Source: an uncultured Phycisphaerales bacterium
Lineage (GTDB): Bacteria > Planctomycetota > Phycisphaerae > Sedimentisphaerales > Anaerobacaceae
Assembly (NCBI GenBank): GCA_937927975.1
Contig: CALEZT010000103.1
Span: 1-28,837 of the forward strand
Direction of reading: 5' to 3'
DNA length: 28,837 nt
The notes under the pieces were generated by a model that saw nothing but the letters and a program-made list of their open reading frames with translations, had not been told where the DNA came from and ran no database searches. Within the stretch, counting starts at the first letter, position 1; every line of letters starts with the position of its first letter. The translations under genes were made by a program, and so were the position numbers. Positions 21,548-28,837 of this stretch are shown piece after piece.

Positions 21548-22072
21548 TCAGATGTCTTCCACCAGCCGGCAGGGAAACGCGGAGCGATGCTGTCCCCACT
21601 CGCTGGCGGTCCGCATGACGATGACGCCGGCCAGCGCCACTTTCGAACCGCCTTCAGACGGTTTCGAATCGGCCTGAGGCTGGGAGCTGCCGGCATCGGC
21701 AGCAGGCTTGGCGGATTCGGCGACTTGGCGACGAATCGTGCGGTACCTTTGCTTGAGAAGGCCCACGAACGCGTGGGGGTTTACGGAATCCTGGGAACCG
21801 ACGGTCGAGCGATGGATGTCCGTGTAGAGCCCAAGAATCATGCTCAATCGCAACTCGGGACCGGTCGTCTTATTCCAGGGGAGAAACGGCAGACAGGCGA
21901 AATCCAGCCAGAAGGCTTCCTTCGGCGAGTACCCGAGACCGCGAAGGTCCTTCACATGCTCCTGGTGCATCCAGCGGATCGATTGCAGGACTTCCTGGAG
22001 CCAGTTGGGCCGCACTTCTTCAAGCCTGCTCGAACGCAGACCGCGATGGTCCCCGCGAGCAGTCGATATCAT
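21548..22072 (-). CDS. Hypothetical protein
   Basis: A 174-aa protein of unknown family. The first ~105 residues are compact and Trp-rich (NWLQEVLQSIRWMHQEHVKDL, GYSPKEAFWLDF, FLPWNKTTGPELRLSMIL). Residues ~115-140 are a polar low-complexity linker (SAKPAADAGSSQPQADSKPSE), and the end is a short ordered segment (VIVMRTASEWGQHRSAFPCR). There is no signal peptide. The ATG at 22072 has GAGGAG 8 nt upstream, which makes the gene credible. It may share a strand and promoter region with nothing else, as the ferritin-like gene upstream ends at 22313. Confidence 0.65.
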   Translation of the reverse strand: MISTARGDHRGLRSSRLEEVRPNWLQEVLQSIRWMHQEHVKDLRGLGYSPKEAFWLDFACLPFLPWNKTTGPELRLSMILGLYTDIHRSTVGSQDSVNPHAFVGLLKQRYRTIRRQVAESAKPAADAGSSQPQADSKPSEGGSKVALAGVIVMRTASEWGQHRSAFPCRLVEDI

Positions 22073-22188
22073 CGTGTACTCTCCTCACTTCCCAGATGAC
22101 GTGACACTCAATCACCCTCCAACCACTACACAATTGAACCCTGACACGTTACGAAGCAAGCACACGCGCTCCTTGCAGTGTCGGAGCT

Positions 22189-22194
22189 ATTGTA
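22189..22194 (-). promoter_or_regulatory. Candidate extended -10 promoter for the 21548-22072 gene
   Basis: On the minus strand, TGG-TACAAT (TACAAT at 22194-22189), about 115 nt upstream of the ATG. No good -35 is visible, so it rests on the extended -10. Confidence 0.35.
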
Positions 22195-22312
22195 CCATGC
22201 CGGACCGGCAGGGACATAGAAAAAAAGCGATTGGGGGTTCGGTCTGGCGGTCCCTTCCATGGCGAGCCGGCGGCTCTCGACAGGTCGGGAGACCGAGCCG
22301 ACGAGCCCGAGA

Positions 22313-22864
22313 TCACGTCTGCAAGAGGGAGTTGGACAGTTGCCGAATGTGGTGTTCTTCCCGGTCGATCATGCTGTCGATCATTCGGCGGCTCTCGAAA
22401 TCCTGTGCGAATCCCTTGAGGCCCTTGTAGAAAATGACGACCCCTCCGGCCCGGTTGACCGCGTCGCGGACGATCTGCTCGTAGGTCTCATGTCCGCTGG
22501 GCCAGACACCCGAGCCGGGGCGCGACGCGAAGCAGGTCAAACTCGCCATAACTTGAGGATTGGAAAGGACATAGTTGTCGGGGTCGAACGTGCCGAACTC
22601 CCCGGTTCGCTCGGAGTAATCCCTGCGAATCCGGGCCCAGGTCTGTCCGTGTCGGGCCCTCCAGGAGGCCAGGTTGTAGCAGAGGTTTCGACGCTCCAGA
22701 TCCCCAAACCGCTCGGCTGCACGCAGATAAAACCGGGCGGCTTTCTGTTCGAGCTCCTCGGCGATCCGCAGCACTTCCACCACGTTGAACGCCACCTCCG
22801 GTTGAGGCATCTCGCACACCCCTGCTCCACAGCACGATTGCGACTTTTCGCCGGTCCGATTCAT
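22313..22864 (-). CDS. Ferritin-like/rubrerythrin-related protein
   Basis: A 183-aa helical protein resembling rubrerythrin-type four-helix bundles: VVEVLRIAEELEQKAARFY (helix 1), LCYNLASWRARHGQTWARI (helix 2), QIVRDAVNRAGGVVIFYKG (helix 3) and SMIDREEHHIRQL (helix 4, with the EEHH of the iron site). The usual ExxH of helix 2 reads SWRARH, so one iron ligand appears lost and the di-iron site may be incomplete. The N-terminus has a Cys cluster (CCGAGVC, residues 11-17). The ATG at 22864 has AAGG 6 nt upstream. In-frame ATGs 8 and 12 codons earlier lack well-placed sites. Members handle iron or peroxide; function here is unproven. Confidence 0.6.
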   Translation of the reverse strand: MNRTGEKSQSCCGAGVCEMPQPEVAFNVVEVLRIAEELEQKAARFYLRAAERFGDLERRNLCYNLASWRARHGQTWARIRRDYSERTGEFGTFDPDNYVLSNPQVMASLTCFASRPGSGVWPSGHETYEQIVRDAVNRAGGVVIFYKGLKGFAQDFESRRMIDSMIDREEHHIRQLSNSLLQT

Positions 22865-23019
22865 ACGCCACCTTAGCCTGTTCTCCATTGCCCTGGGCAC
22901 GCCCCTGGAATCTTCTCAAGACATCGTACGACGCGAGCGTTAAGAACCGGTTAGGACTCCATTACTTTTCGACGAATCTCCAAGAAAGCGACGCCTGTGT
23001 TTTCCCAGCAAGGAATCGA

Positions 23020-23048
23020 TTGATTTCGCGCCCTCAAGACAAGACAAT
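23020..23048 (+). promoter_or_regulatory. Candidate promoter for the lipoprotein-flavoprotein operon
   Basis: TTGATT (23020-23025), a 17-bp spacer and GACAAT (23043-23048), 38 bp upstream of the ATG at 23087. No better promoter is visible in the 220-bp gap from the ferritin-like gene. Confidence 0.4.
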
Positions 23049-23086
23049 AGCTGTTTGGGGATCGACCCCACGAAGAAAGGAAGGAT

Positions 23087-23758
23087 ATGAAGACACTGGC
23101 GTGGATGCTGATTGCGACAGCCGCGGGCCTGGCGGGATGCACCCCTTCGTATCGAGTCCGCGTGAACACCTACTCCGAGTTGGACGGACCTCTGGATCAA
23201 GGGGCGAGGATCTACGTCGCAGCGGACCCGAACTCAGAGAACCCCATCCTCCGCAGGCAGATTGCGTCGAAGATTCGGGACCTGCTCTCGGGCGACGGCT
23301 ACCATCCCGTTGAAACGCCGCAAGGGGCCGCGTATACGCTCACTTTCGAGATGGGGATCGACTCCCAGCAGGTCATGGACTACGCGCCGATGAGCCGGTC
23401 GTTCGGCGGCTTCTTCGGAGGCGGCGGGCGTTACGGCAGAGGGTTCGGCATGGGTTGGGGCTACTCGACCTATGTCCCTTATGTCGAGACGGTCTACAAT
23501 CACTGGCTTCGGATGAAACTCTATTCCATGAAGGACGCATCTCCCGACCCCGAGAACGATAAGCCGGTCCGCCTGTCCGACCGCCAGACGGTCTGGCTCG
23601 GCGAGGCCATGGTCGGGACCGAGAGTCCCGAGTTCCGCGAGGCGGTGAACTACCTGCTCGTCGGCTGCATCCAGTATCTGGGCGTCGACACCGAAGAATG
23701 GGTCTCCATCACGATCAAGCGAAGCGATCCTCGTATCCAGGGCATCACGACGGAGTGA
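23087..23758 (+). CDS. Lipoprotein, DUF4136-like, unknown function
   Basis: A 223-aa lipoprotein. The signal ends in the lipobox LAGC (Cys18), with strand VRVNTYSEL after it. Residues ~40-90 resemble the DUF4136-type pattern (ARIYVAADP, ILRRQIASKIRDLLSGDGY, AYTLTFEMGI). A Gly-rich segment (about 105-125, FGGFFGGGGRYGRGFGMGWG) is flexible and may be surface-exposed. The C-terminal strands (HWLRMKLYSM, TVWLGEAMVGTE) close the domain. The ATG at 23087 has AAGGA immediately upstream. The stop is 2 bp before the next start, so both genes are probably one transcript. The DUF4136 link is weak and inferred. Confidence 0.7.
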   Translation: MKTLAWMLIATAAGLAGCTPSYRVRVNTYSELDGPLDQGARIYVAADPNSENPILRRQIASKIRDLLSGDGYHPVETPQGAAYTLTFEMGIDSQQVMDYAPMSRSFGGFFGGGGRYGRGFGMGWGYSTYVPYVETVYNHWLRMKLYSMKDASPDPENDKPVRLSDRQTVWLGEAMVGTESPEFREAVNYLLVGCIQYLGVDTEEWVSITIKRSDPRIQGITTE

Positions 23759-23760
23759 GG

Positions 23761-25026
23761 ATGACTGACCTGTGCATCCTCGGGGCCGGTTCGGCGGGAC
23801 TCATGGCGGCAGTCCATGCAGCCAGTGGCCGCGCTTCAGTGACCATTCTGGAAGCCAATCCGACCGCAGGACGAAAGCTCCTGATCACCGGCGGAGGACG
23901 ATGTAACTTCACCCACGTCGGCAGCCCCGACCAGATCGCCAAAGCCTTTGAAATCTACCCTGCCGCCAAAGGCGCCGTCAGGCCGGAGCGGTTCCTTCGA
24001 CACAGCCTGCACGAATTCCCGCCCAACGACGTCCGAGACTTCTTCCGGTCGCGAGGCCTGGCCGACAGGGTCGAGCCCGACGGATGCGTGTTCCCCGCGA
24101 GCGACCAGGCGGTCGAAGTCCGCGACCTCCTCGTTGCGGAGGCGACCCGACTCGGAGCGCACATCCAGCGCCAGACGAAGGCAACCGAAATCCTCGCCTG
24201 CGACGAAGGCTTCACGATCCACGCAGAAGATCGCTGCATTCAGGCATCGCGTGTGATCCTCGCGACCGGCGGCCTCTCCTATCCGCAGACCGGCTCGACA
24301 GGCGATGGCTACCGCTTTGCCAGAGAGCTGGGACATACGGTGATCCCCCCCAAGGCGGCCCTGGCCCCGCTGGTCACGCGTGAGAAGTGGGTAAACGAGT
24401 TGGCTGGCGTCGCCCTGGCGGACGTGAAGATCCGCACGATTCTTGGCAAGCGCGCCCTCGTCGTCGCAGGCAACATGCTGTTCACCCAGCGAGGCCTCGG
24501 CGGCCCGGCGGCCCAGGACCTCAGTCGCTATCTGACCGACGAGCTTTTCGAGAGCCACCAGGGCATCCCCATCGAGATCGACATCCTGCCCGCCCTCGAC
24601 GAGATGGAAACGAACCGGCTCTTGCAGAAACACTTCCAGGCCCAGGTGAAGAGAACCGTGGCGAATGTCCTTTCGGAATTTGTGCCAAGACAGCTTTCAC
24701 AGATCCTGTGCCGGCTCGCGCCGTGCAGTCACGACACGCAGGCGGGCCAACTCCCCAGCGAGAACCGCAGGCAATTGGTCCGCACGATCAAGAGACTGAC
24801 GCTGACTGTGACCGCGATCGAATCCATCGCCAAAGCCACCGTCACTCGCGGCGGCGTCAGCCTGGCGCAGATCGATCCCAAGACAATGGAATCGAAGGTC
24901 TTGCGAGGCCTGTTCTTCGCGGGCGAAGTGATCGACATGGACGGGCCGTGCGGAGGCTACAACCTGCAAATGTGCTGGTCCACCGGCGCCCTGGCCGGTC
25001 GCTCGGCGGCCCGACGTGGAGAGTAG
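23761..25026 (+). CDS. BaiN/RdsA (YhiN, HI0933-like) family flavoprotein
   Basis: A 421-aa FAD-dependent oxidoreductase. The N-terminal dinucleotide fold has GAGSAG (residues 8-13), followed by LEANPTAGRKLLITGGGRCNFTH, the hallmark of the HI0933/YhiN group. Near the C-terminus GLFFAGEVIDMDGPCGGYNLQ closes the FAD site and is strongly conserved in the family. Relatives include BaiN (bile-acid 7-dehydroxylation) and RdsA. Most others, including this one, have no assigned substrate. The start is the ATG at 23761, 2 bp after the lipoprotein stop, with GGAGTGAGG just upstream. Confidence 0.9.
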   Translation: MTDLCILGAGSAGLMAAVHAASGRASVTILEANPTAGRKLLITGGGRCNFTHVGSPDQIAKAFEIYPAAKGAVRPERFLRHSLHEFPPNDVRDFFRSRGLADRVEPDGCVFPASDQAVEVRDLLVAEATRLGAHIQRQTKATEILACDEGFTIHAEDRCIQASRVILATGGLSYPQTGSTGDGYRFARELGHTVIPPKAALAPLVTREKWVNELAGVALADVKIRTILGKRALVVAGNMLFTQRGLGGPAAQDLSRYLTDELFESHQGIPIEIDILPALDEMETNRLLQKHFQAQVKRTVANVLSEFVPRQLSQILCRLAPCSHDTQAGQLPSENRRQLVRTIKRLTLTVTAIESIAKATVTRGGVSLAQIDPKTMESKVLRGLFFAGEVIDMDGPCGGYNLQMCWSTGALAGRSAARRGE

Positions 25027-25096
25027 AGGGCGGAGTTTGGCGGAGCAACGCTCCTGATGAGTTTTGACGAGCAAGATCGGTAATCGAACCGTGTGG

Positions 25097-25149
25097 CACC
25101 CCCGCCCTCGGGGGTGATCCCAGCGCACCCAGCCGGGGGCGGCTGGGAT
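25097..25149. repeat. Tandem hairpins after the flavoprotein gene
   Basis: CACCCCCG/CGGGGGTG (25097-25104/25109-25116) and ATCCCAGC/GCTGGGAT (25117-25124/25142-25149) are adjacent perfect stems. There is no U-run. They may terminate the operon or belong to a dispersed repeat that continues to ~25262. No gene is seen in 25027-25298. Confidence 0.5.
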
Positions 25150-25298
25150 ACATTCCTGTCGGCTGAAGGAATTCCGTACCAGGCGCACGGAGTCCGCTAA
25201 AGCCGTGGTACACGCTACCGAACTTGTCTGTCAACACTCATTAGGGTGCGCCAGGCACACCTTCTCTCCGCGACAGGCAACGGTATGCACGGTACACC

Positions 25299-26123
25299 CT
25301 ACGGTTTCGACGCCGGTTTGTAGTATTCCATCGCCTCCGGCATCAGCTCCTGGAGTTTCTTGATCCGGCTCGCATCGGCCGGGTGCGTGCTCAAGAACGC
25401 GGGCGTCGAGGCCCCCTTGCCCTTCAACGCTGACATCCGCTGCCAGAAAGTCACCGCCTCGTGCGGGTCATAGCCCGCCATCGCCATGAAGATCGTGCCC
25501 AGACGATCGGCTTCATACTCGTGCTTGCGGCTGTAGGGCAGCAGGATCGCGACCTGAGAACCGACCGCGAAGGCGCTCACGAAGATGCTCTGAGTCGCCT
25601 CGGGCTGGTCCCGCAACGCCGTGGCCAGCGCCACGCTGCCCAATTGCGTGAGCAGTTGCTGGCTCATCCGCTCCGAGCCGTGCTTGGCGAATACGTGCGC
25701 GATCTCATGGCCCATCACGGTCGCCAGGCCCGCCTCCGTCTGCGTGACGGGAAGAATGCCTGTATAGATGACGACCTTGCCGCCGGGCATGGCGAAGGCG
25801 TTGACGTTCGGGTCCTCGACCAGATTGAACTCCCACTCATAGCCCGCAAACGGGTCGCTGTCGGCGTGCTCCTTGCAGTACTGATCGACCGCGACGCGAA
25901 TCCTCTCGCCCACGCGTTTGACCATCGCGGTCTTGGCGGCATCGGCGCTCAGCTTGCTCTCGTTGATGAACGCGCTGTACTGCTGGATGCTCATCGAGTT
26001 GATGATCGAGTCGGGCACGAAATTGAGCTGCTTGCGGCCTGTGATCCCCACCTCGGCGCAGCCAGCCAGCCCGAACACCAAACCCAACAAAGCGGCGACG
26101 ACAGGATTCGCAGCCTTTCTCAT
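25299..26123 (-). CDS. M48 family metallopeptidase lipoprotein (LoiP/BepA-like)
   Basis: A 274-aa lipoprotein (hydrophobic start, lipobox LAGC, Cys22) with the zinc motif HEIAH at 139-143 and the third ligand in HEYEAD (Glu202). The preceding NVNAFAMPGG is conserved in M48 proteases of the LoiP/YcaL/BepA group, which degrade or help mature outer-membrane and lipid-modified proteins. The length and lack of TPR repeats favour LoiP-like over BepA. The ATG at 26123 has GGGAGG 6-7 nt upstream; an upstream in-frame start adds 21 residues without a site. It is alone on its strand. Confidence 0.9.
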   Translation of the reverse strand: MRKAANPVVAALLGLVFGLAGCAEVGITGRKQLNFVPDSIINSMSIQQYSAFINESKLSADAAKTAMVKRVGERIRVAVDQYCKEHADSDPFAGYEWEFNLVEDPNVNAFAMPGGKVVIYTGILPVTQTEAGLATVMGHEIAHVFAKHGSERMSQQLLTQLGSVALATALRDQPEATQSIFVSAFAVGSQVAILLPYSRKHEYEADRLGTIFMAMAGYDPHEAVTFWQRMSALKGKGASTPAFLSTHPADASRIKKLQELMPEAMEYYKPASKP

Positions 26124-26420
26124 ATCGATCCTCCCTGTATCAGCAATAGCCTTGCGACCACCATCGGTCCGTCCGGACGGGAACACGAACGATCTCCGTT
26201 CCCACAGTCCCCTATTAAGCCCGCCTGACGGCTCTCATGCAAAGGATTTTTTGCTCATCTGCCCCAACGGCAAAGCCCGCAATCACTCGCCAAGCGGATA
26301 GGACTCTTCGCCCGGATACACGACATGGGCACTCCATTCCCAAGCCTTCTCGCGATTATCCTTGGATTTTGGGAATCAGATTCCCGATTTGCAGGGATAA
26401 ACATGAAGCTCAGAAGGGAA

Positions 26421-26534
26421 GCCACAGAGGTCACAGAGAACCCCAGAGAAAAGCGAACAAGTTCGATGGTTCACATCTGAAGTCTGATCTACAACCGTGC
26501 TTCAATTCTCTGTGATCTCTGTGCCCTCTGTGGC
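26421..26534. repeat. Imperfect inverted repeat 'CCACAGAGG...CCTCTGTGG'
   Basis: GCCACAGAGGTCACAGAGAACC at 26421-26442 (continuing imperfectly to 26450) and TTCTCTGTGATCTCTGTGCCCTCTGTGGCC at 26505-26534 are imperfect reverse complements around a 54-bp core. This is a common dispersed intergenic repeat in environmental bacteria. The rest of 26124-26929 has no supported gene: the open frames there lack ribosome-binding sites and recognisable domains. Confidence 0.5.
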
Positions 26535-26882
26535 CAAGACGGCTATCTGGCCTTGGAGCGGATCGTTGAAAGAAGACGAAGCACTTGGTGTCTTATGGAT
26601 GCCGCCGGGGAGACGGTCAAATCGAACGACCGCCGGAAACCCATCCGTCCCAGGGCGACCTGTCGTGTCCGACCGGCCCTCTCCGCTGGTATCCCAAAAT
26701 GCGATACACGCACTCTTCCATCCCGCCACAAGACTCTACCAGAGAACAGCCGACGAGGCGACCATCTACTCATCCGAAAGGACTCCCCACGGCTACCTAT
26801 TGGCGTCGCATCGTTCAATGCCTCGTCGCTGACCATCCCTGCATCATAGGAATCCAAGTCCTGGTTCGCAAGAATCGCATGG

Positions 26883-26911
26883 TTGACTCGGCCCCCTGGG
26901 GAGTGTACGAT
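26883..26911 (+). promoter_or_regulatory. Promoter upstream of the MNT remnant
   Basis: TTGACT (26883-26888), a 17-bp spacer and TACGAT (26906-26911), 18 bp before the remnant's ATG. It may now drive the downstream HEPN-type gene. Confidence 0.5.
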
Positions 26912-26929
26912 CCTATCTGAGGTATGCTT

Positions 26930-27081
26930 ATGAACGGGAAACTCGCCATAGACAAAGACAGCATCGCCGATTTCTGCCGGCGGCACCATATCACCCGGCT
27001 GGCGATCTTCGGCTCCGCCCTAGTGAAGATTCCCGGCCGGACTTCGATACGGATGTGCTGGTGAACTTCGAGCCGGCCATG
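26930..27081 (+). pseudogene. MNT nucleotidyltransferase remnant, frameshifted and truncated
   Basis: The start MNGKLAIDKDSIADFCRRHH-ITRLAIFGSAL is an ordinary MNT N-terminus with the GS motif. The frame then ends at 27062-27064. In the next frame EDSRPDFDTDVLVNFEPA continues directly, giving the DxD motif, so one frameshift near 27030 separates them. After EPA (~27081) the sequence no longer resembles the family, so the C-terminal part is missing. The ATG at 26930 has GAGG 7 nt upstream. It lies just before the HEPN-type gene, the order of MNT-first modules. Confidence 0.65.
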
Positions 27082-27142
27082 TGCCCGGATGCCTCCGTTT
27101 GTCTCATATGGTGTGCAATTACCATTCAGCAAGGTGCACAAA

Positions 27143-27772
27143 ATGAACCCTGGCCAGGCAGATAACGCTTTCAGAACAACTGAAATAATCGCTGAGCACC
27201 TTGTTCACGCGTGGAATTACTGTGCCACGCTTCGCACCCTGCAATGCTATGCGTGTTCCTGTCCTGATGTCCTTGATAGAAACGGGCATTTCTTCTCCAC
27301 GCTAATGTTCGCGTTGTGGGATTCCCTGTTCTTGAAGTTGGCACATTGTTCAGATAGACAGAAGGAGGCGACAGGATTCCCAAAGCTATTCAAACAACTG
27401 CGGGCTTATCTCCCAAAGTCTCATCACCTCCGCCAGCACATTGATGAACAGGAGCGCAGCCTCATTGCTCTGGAGGCCCGAGAGAAAGTAGAGAAATGGC
27501 GAAACCAAGTGGTCGCACACCATACGGTCAAGGACGAGTTCGATGCTTTCTACAAAGAGAACGTCTGTTCACTGGATGAAATCGAATCCCTTATCCGAAC
27601 GTTCGGTGGAATACTGCAATCATTCAGTCGCGACCTCTGGAATCAAGTGTTCTGCATTGAGGATCTTGGGTGCCTTGCCCGGCAGGGAGTTGACCGCCTC
27701 ATCCAGAGTATGAAGAAGCAAGATGAACAGGAGGTCTCGGGCGACGCCAAATTCAACTCAAAACTGGAATAG
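27143..27772 (+). CDS. AbiU2-like HEPN protein
   Basis: A 209-aa helical protein. FFSTLMFALWDSLFLKLAHCSD and, further on, EKVEKWRNQVVAHHT match the layout of AbiU2-type HEPN proteins. The R-X4-6-H motif is Arg120-X5-His126. AbiU2 family proteins belong to abortive-infection and toxin-type systems; RNase activity is expected from the motif. The ATG at 27143 has AAGGTG 6 nt upstream, and a longer in-frame start adds 18 residues from the remnant sequence. The gene is more AT-rich than the core genes, suggesting transfer. It is convergent with the next gene. The family call rests on motif order, not on a search. Confidence 0.6.
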   Translation: MNPGQADNAFRTTEIIAEHLVHAWNYCATLRTLQCYACSCPDVLDRNGHFFSTLMFALWDSLFLKLAHCSDRQKEATGFPKLFKQLRAYLPKSHHLRQHIDEQERSLIALEAREKVEKWRNQVVAHHTVKDEFDAFYKENVCSLDEIESLIRTFGGILQSFSRDLWNQVFCIEDLGCLARQGVDRLIQSMKKQDEQEVSGDAKFNSKLE

Positions 27773-27801
27773 ATAAACAGTAGGCATCATTCATCTGAAA
27801 T

Positions 27802-28827
27802 TCATGACGACCCACGACATGGTCCAGGTAGATCAGCGTCATGATCTTGTTCGATGCTGGGTGGACATGATAGCGCAGACACATATTCCTCATCGATTCC
27901 CGTGGCAATCTCCACAAGGATGCTGAAATGGCGCGTGGCGCTCTCCCAAAAGACGCGAGCATCAGCCTGAGGCACTGGCGGTAACTGATCTTGTACGACG
28001 CTCTCCAGATATGTCCTGATCCTCGAGAGGGGATAGCAGAGGTCCTGACAGACATGTTTGATGTCTCCATACGCTTGCCAGTCGATGCCTCTGTTGCCAA
28101 GTCGCTCCTTGAAGGCGGAGACTGACGTGGTAATCTCATCCACATGGGTCAAGCCAAGCTTCCACGTGTATCTGTCGGGATGACACAAACTCTCTCCCAG
28201 CTTCTGAAAGAAGTAATGCGCGCGAGAAAGTGTATCGACGAGCTTCTCATGAGCATGTTCTTCGCAGCGTGATTTCTCCCACTGCCGGAGTTCATCAAGC
28301 AGTATCTTTAGGAGCATTTGCACATTTCTCTCCTGAGCCGCAGCGAGATCGAGCAGCTGAATATCGTCAGACTCCATCGAACTGGTATCCCCATAGAAGG
28401 AAAGGAGCTCGAATCCCTTTCTGGTCAGTGTAAGACGGGAGATGTAGTGGTACGATGGGCTCCTCGGTCCCTTGTCCCGCTTGCTCGGATGTCCAATAGC
28501 CTTGTTCCTTATATCGCGTATCTCAGCCAATTCACGAACCGTCTCCCGCCCAAGCGATTTCAGGCCCAGTGCCTCTCGGAGATGCCTGATGGCATCCTGT
28601 TGTATGATGAAGGCCTGCAATAAACCATAGACTTCGAGATATAGGGGCCCCCAATTTTCCCGGGATTCGTCCTCTTGATATGACTCAATGGCAAACTGAG
28701 CGTCCTCGACAACATCCATGGAACTGCATATCTGATGCCAATCCCTGCGGTCCACCATAAGAAAGTACTTGACAACTGGTCTGTTGGTGAACGAGCGAAT
28801 TTTCTCCATCAATGTGTGGATGCTCAT
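27802..28827 (-). CDS. Hypothetical protein with a HEPN-type motif; probable 3' frameshift
   Basis: A 341-aa protein of unknown family with EIRDIRNKAIGHP at residues 102-114, giving Arg107-X5-His113, a motif shared by HEPN proteins. It is helix-rich in the second half (MLLKILLDELRQWEK). No signal peptide is seen. The ATG at 28827 has AGGA 5 nt upstream, and the start is only 10 bp from the window edge. After IATGIDEEYV (~residue 320) the current frame has unusual composition. The other frame reads CLRYHVHPASNKIMTLIYLD and ends at 27753, overlapping the convergent gene by 20 bp. A single frameshift near 27880 is plausible. More AT-rich than the core. Confidence 0.55.
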   Translation of the reverse strand: MSIHTLMEKIRSFTNRPVVKYFLMVDRRDWHQICSSMDVVEDAQFAIESYQEDESRENWGPLYLEVYGLLQAFIIQQDAIRHLREALGLKSLGRETVRELAEIRDIRNKAIGHPSKRDKGPRSPSYHYISRLTLTRKGFELLSFYGDTSSMESDDIQLLDLAAAQERNVQMLLKILLDELRQWEKSRCEEHAHEKLVDTLSRAHYFFQKLGESLCHPDRYTWKLGLTHVDEITTSVSAFKERLGNRGIDWQAYGDIKHVCQDLCYPLSRIRTYLESVVQDQLPPVPQADARVFWESATRHFSILVEIATGIDEEYVSALSCPPSIEQDHDADLPGPCRGSS

Positions 28828-28837
28828 GGGATTCCTG

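Noticed and set aside
26543..26989. A 148-codon minus-strand frame and overlapping plus-strand frames
   Set aside because: No ribosome-binding site, no family signal, and overlaps the promoter and start of the MNT remnant.
1..28837. CRISPR array
   Set aside because: No set of short direct repeats with regular spacers is seen; the repeats present are inverted and isolated.

Overview
The window looks like the end of a metagenome-assembled contig from a planctomycete, most likely class Phycisphaerae. That is inferred from protein types and not from a marker gene. The pointers are two Tat-exported Gfo/Idh/MocA oxidoreductases, a large secreted CotH/lamin-tail protein, a secreted protein with the 'WITCTIELPAGYDV' type C-terminal motif, a TIGR03546/TIGR03545-type membrane protein and a prepilin-like protein. 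Most of the window is GC-rich. The last ~1.9 kb is clearly more AT-rich. Bases 1-45 are Illumina adapter, so the left edge is a library artefact and the first gene is cut there.

Left end (46-1211): a truncated ardA anti-restriction gene, then the 3' half of a tRNA-Asp(GTC) gene lying 10 bp from the C-terminal remnant of a tyrosine recombinase. This is the footprint of integrative element(s) that used a tRNA gene as target. Core part 1 (1212-9460): a coiled-coil lipoprotein, a small unknown protein and a prepilin-like protein on +. These are followed by three large minus-strand genes: a secreted protein of unknown function, a membrane-anchored DegP/HtrA-type protease, and a 1109-aa CotH protein.

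Middle (9460-13290): a terminator-bounded gene-free stretch that may encode a small RNA, a 243-bp element with terminal inverted repeats, a YddG-type amino-acid exporter, an ankyrin-repeat lipoprotein, and a ParD/ParE-like toxin-antitoxin pair. Core part 2 (13370-18690): one gene that appears to fuse the two usually separate TIGR03546 and TIGR03545 families, then two divergently transcribed Tat/Gfo/Idh/MocA genes with back-to-back promoters.

18680-26125: a HEPN/MNT toxin-antitoxin pair; a HAF-repeat protein gene broken by an in-frame amber codon and a frameshift; a nitrilase-family amidohydrolase; two minus-strand genes (an unknown and a ferritin-like protein); a lipoprotein plus BaiN/YhiN-type flavoprotein operon; and an M48 metallopeptidase lipoprotein. 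Right end (26124-28837): an inverted repeat, a frameshifted MNT nucleotidyltransferase remnant, an AbiU2-like HEPN protein and a convergent second protein with a HEPN-type R-X5-H motif. This end looks like a small defence or mobile patch.

The core genes fit a heterotroph that exports many proteins (Sec, Tat, lipoproteins). The ends and the intergenic gaps carry the mobile and conflict genes. No CRISPR array, rRNA, complete tRNA or complete transposase was seen.
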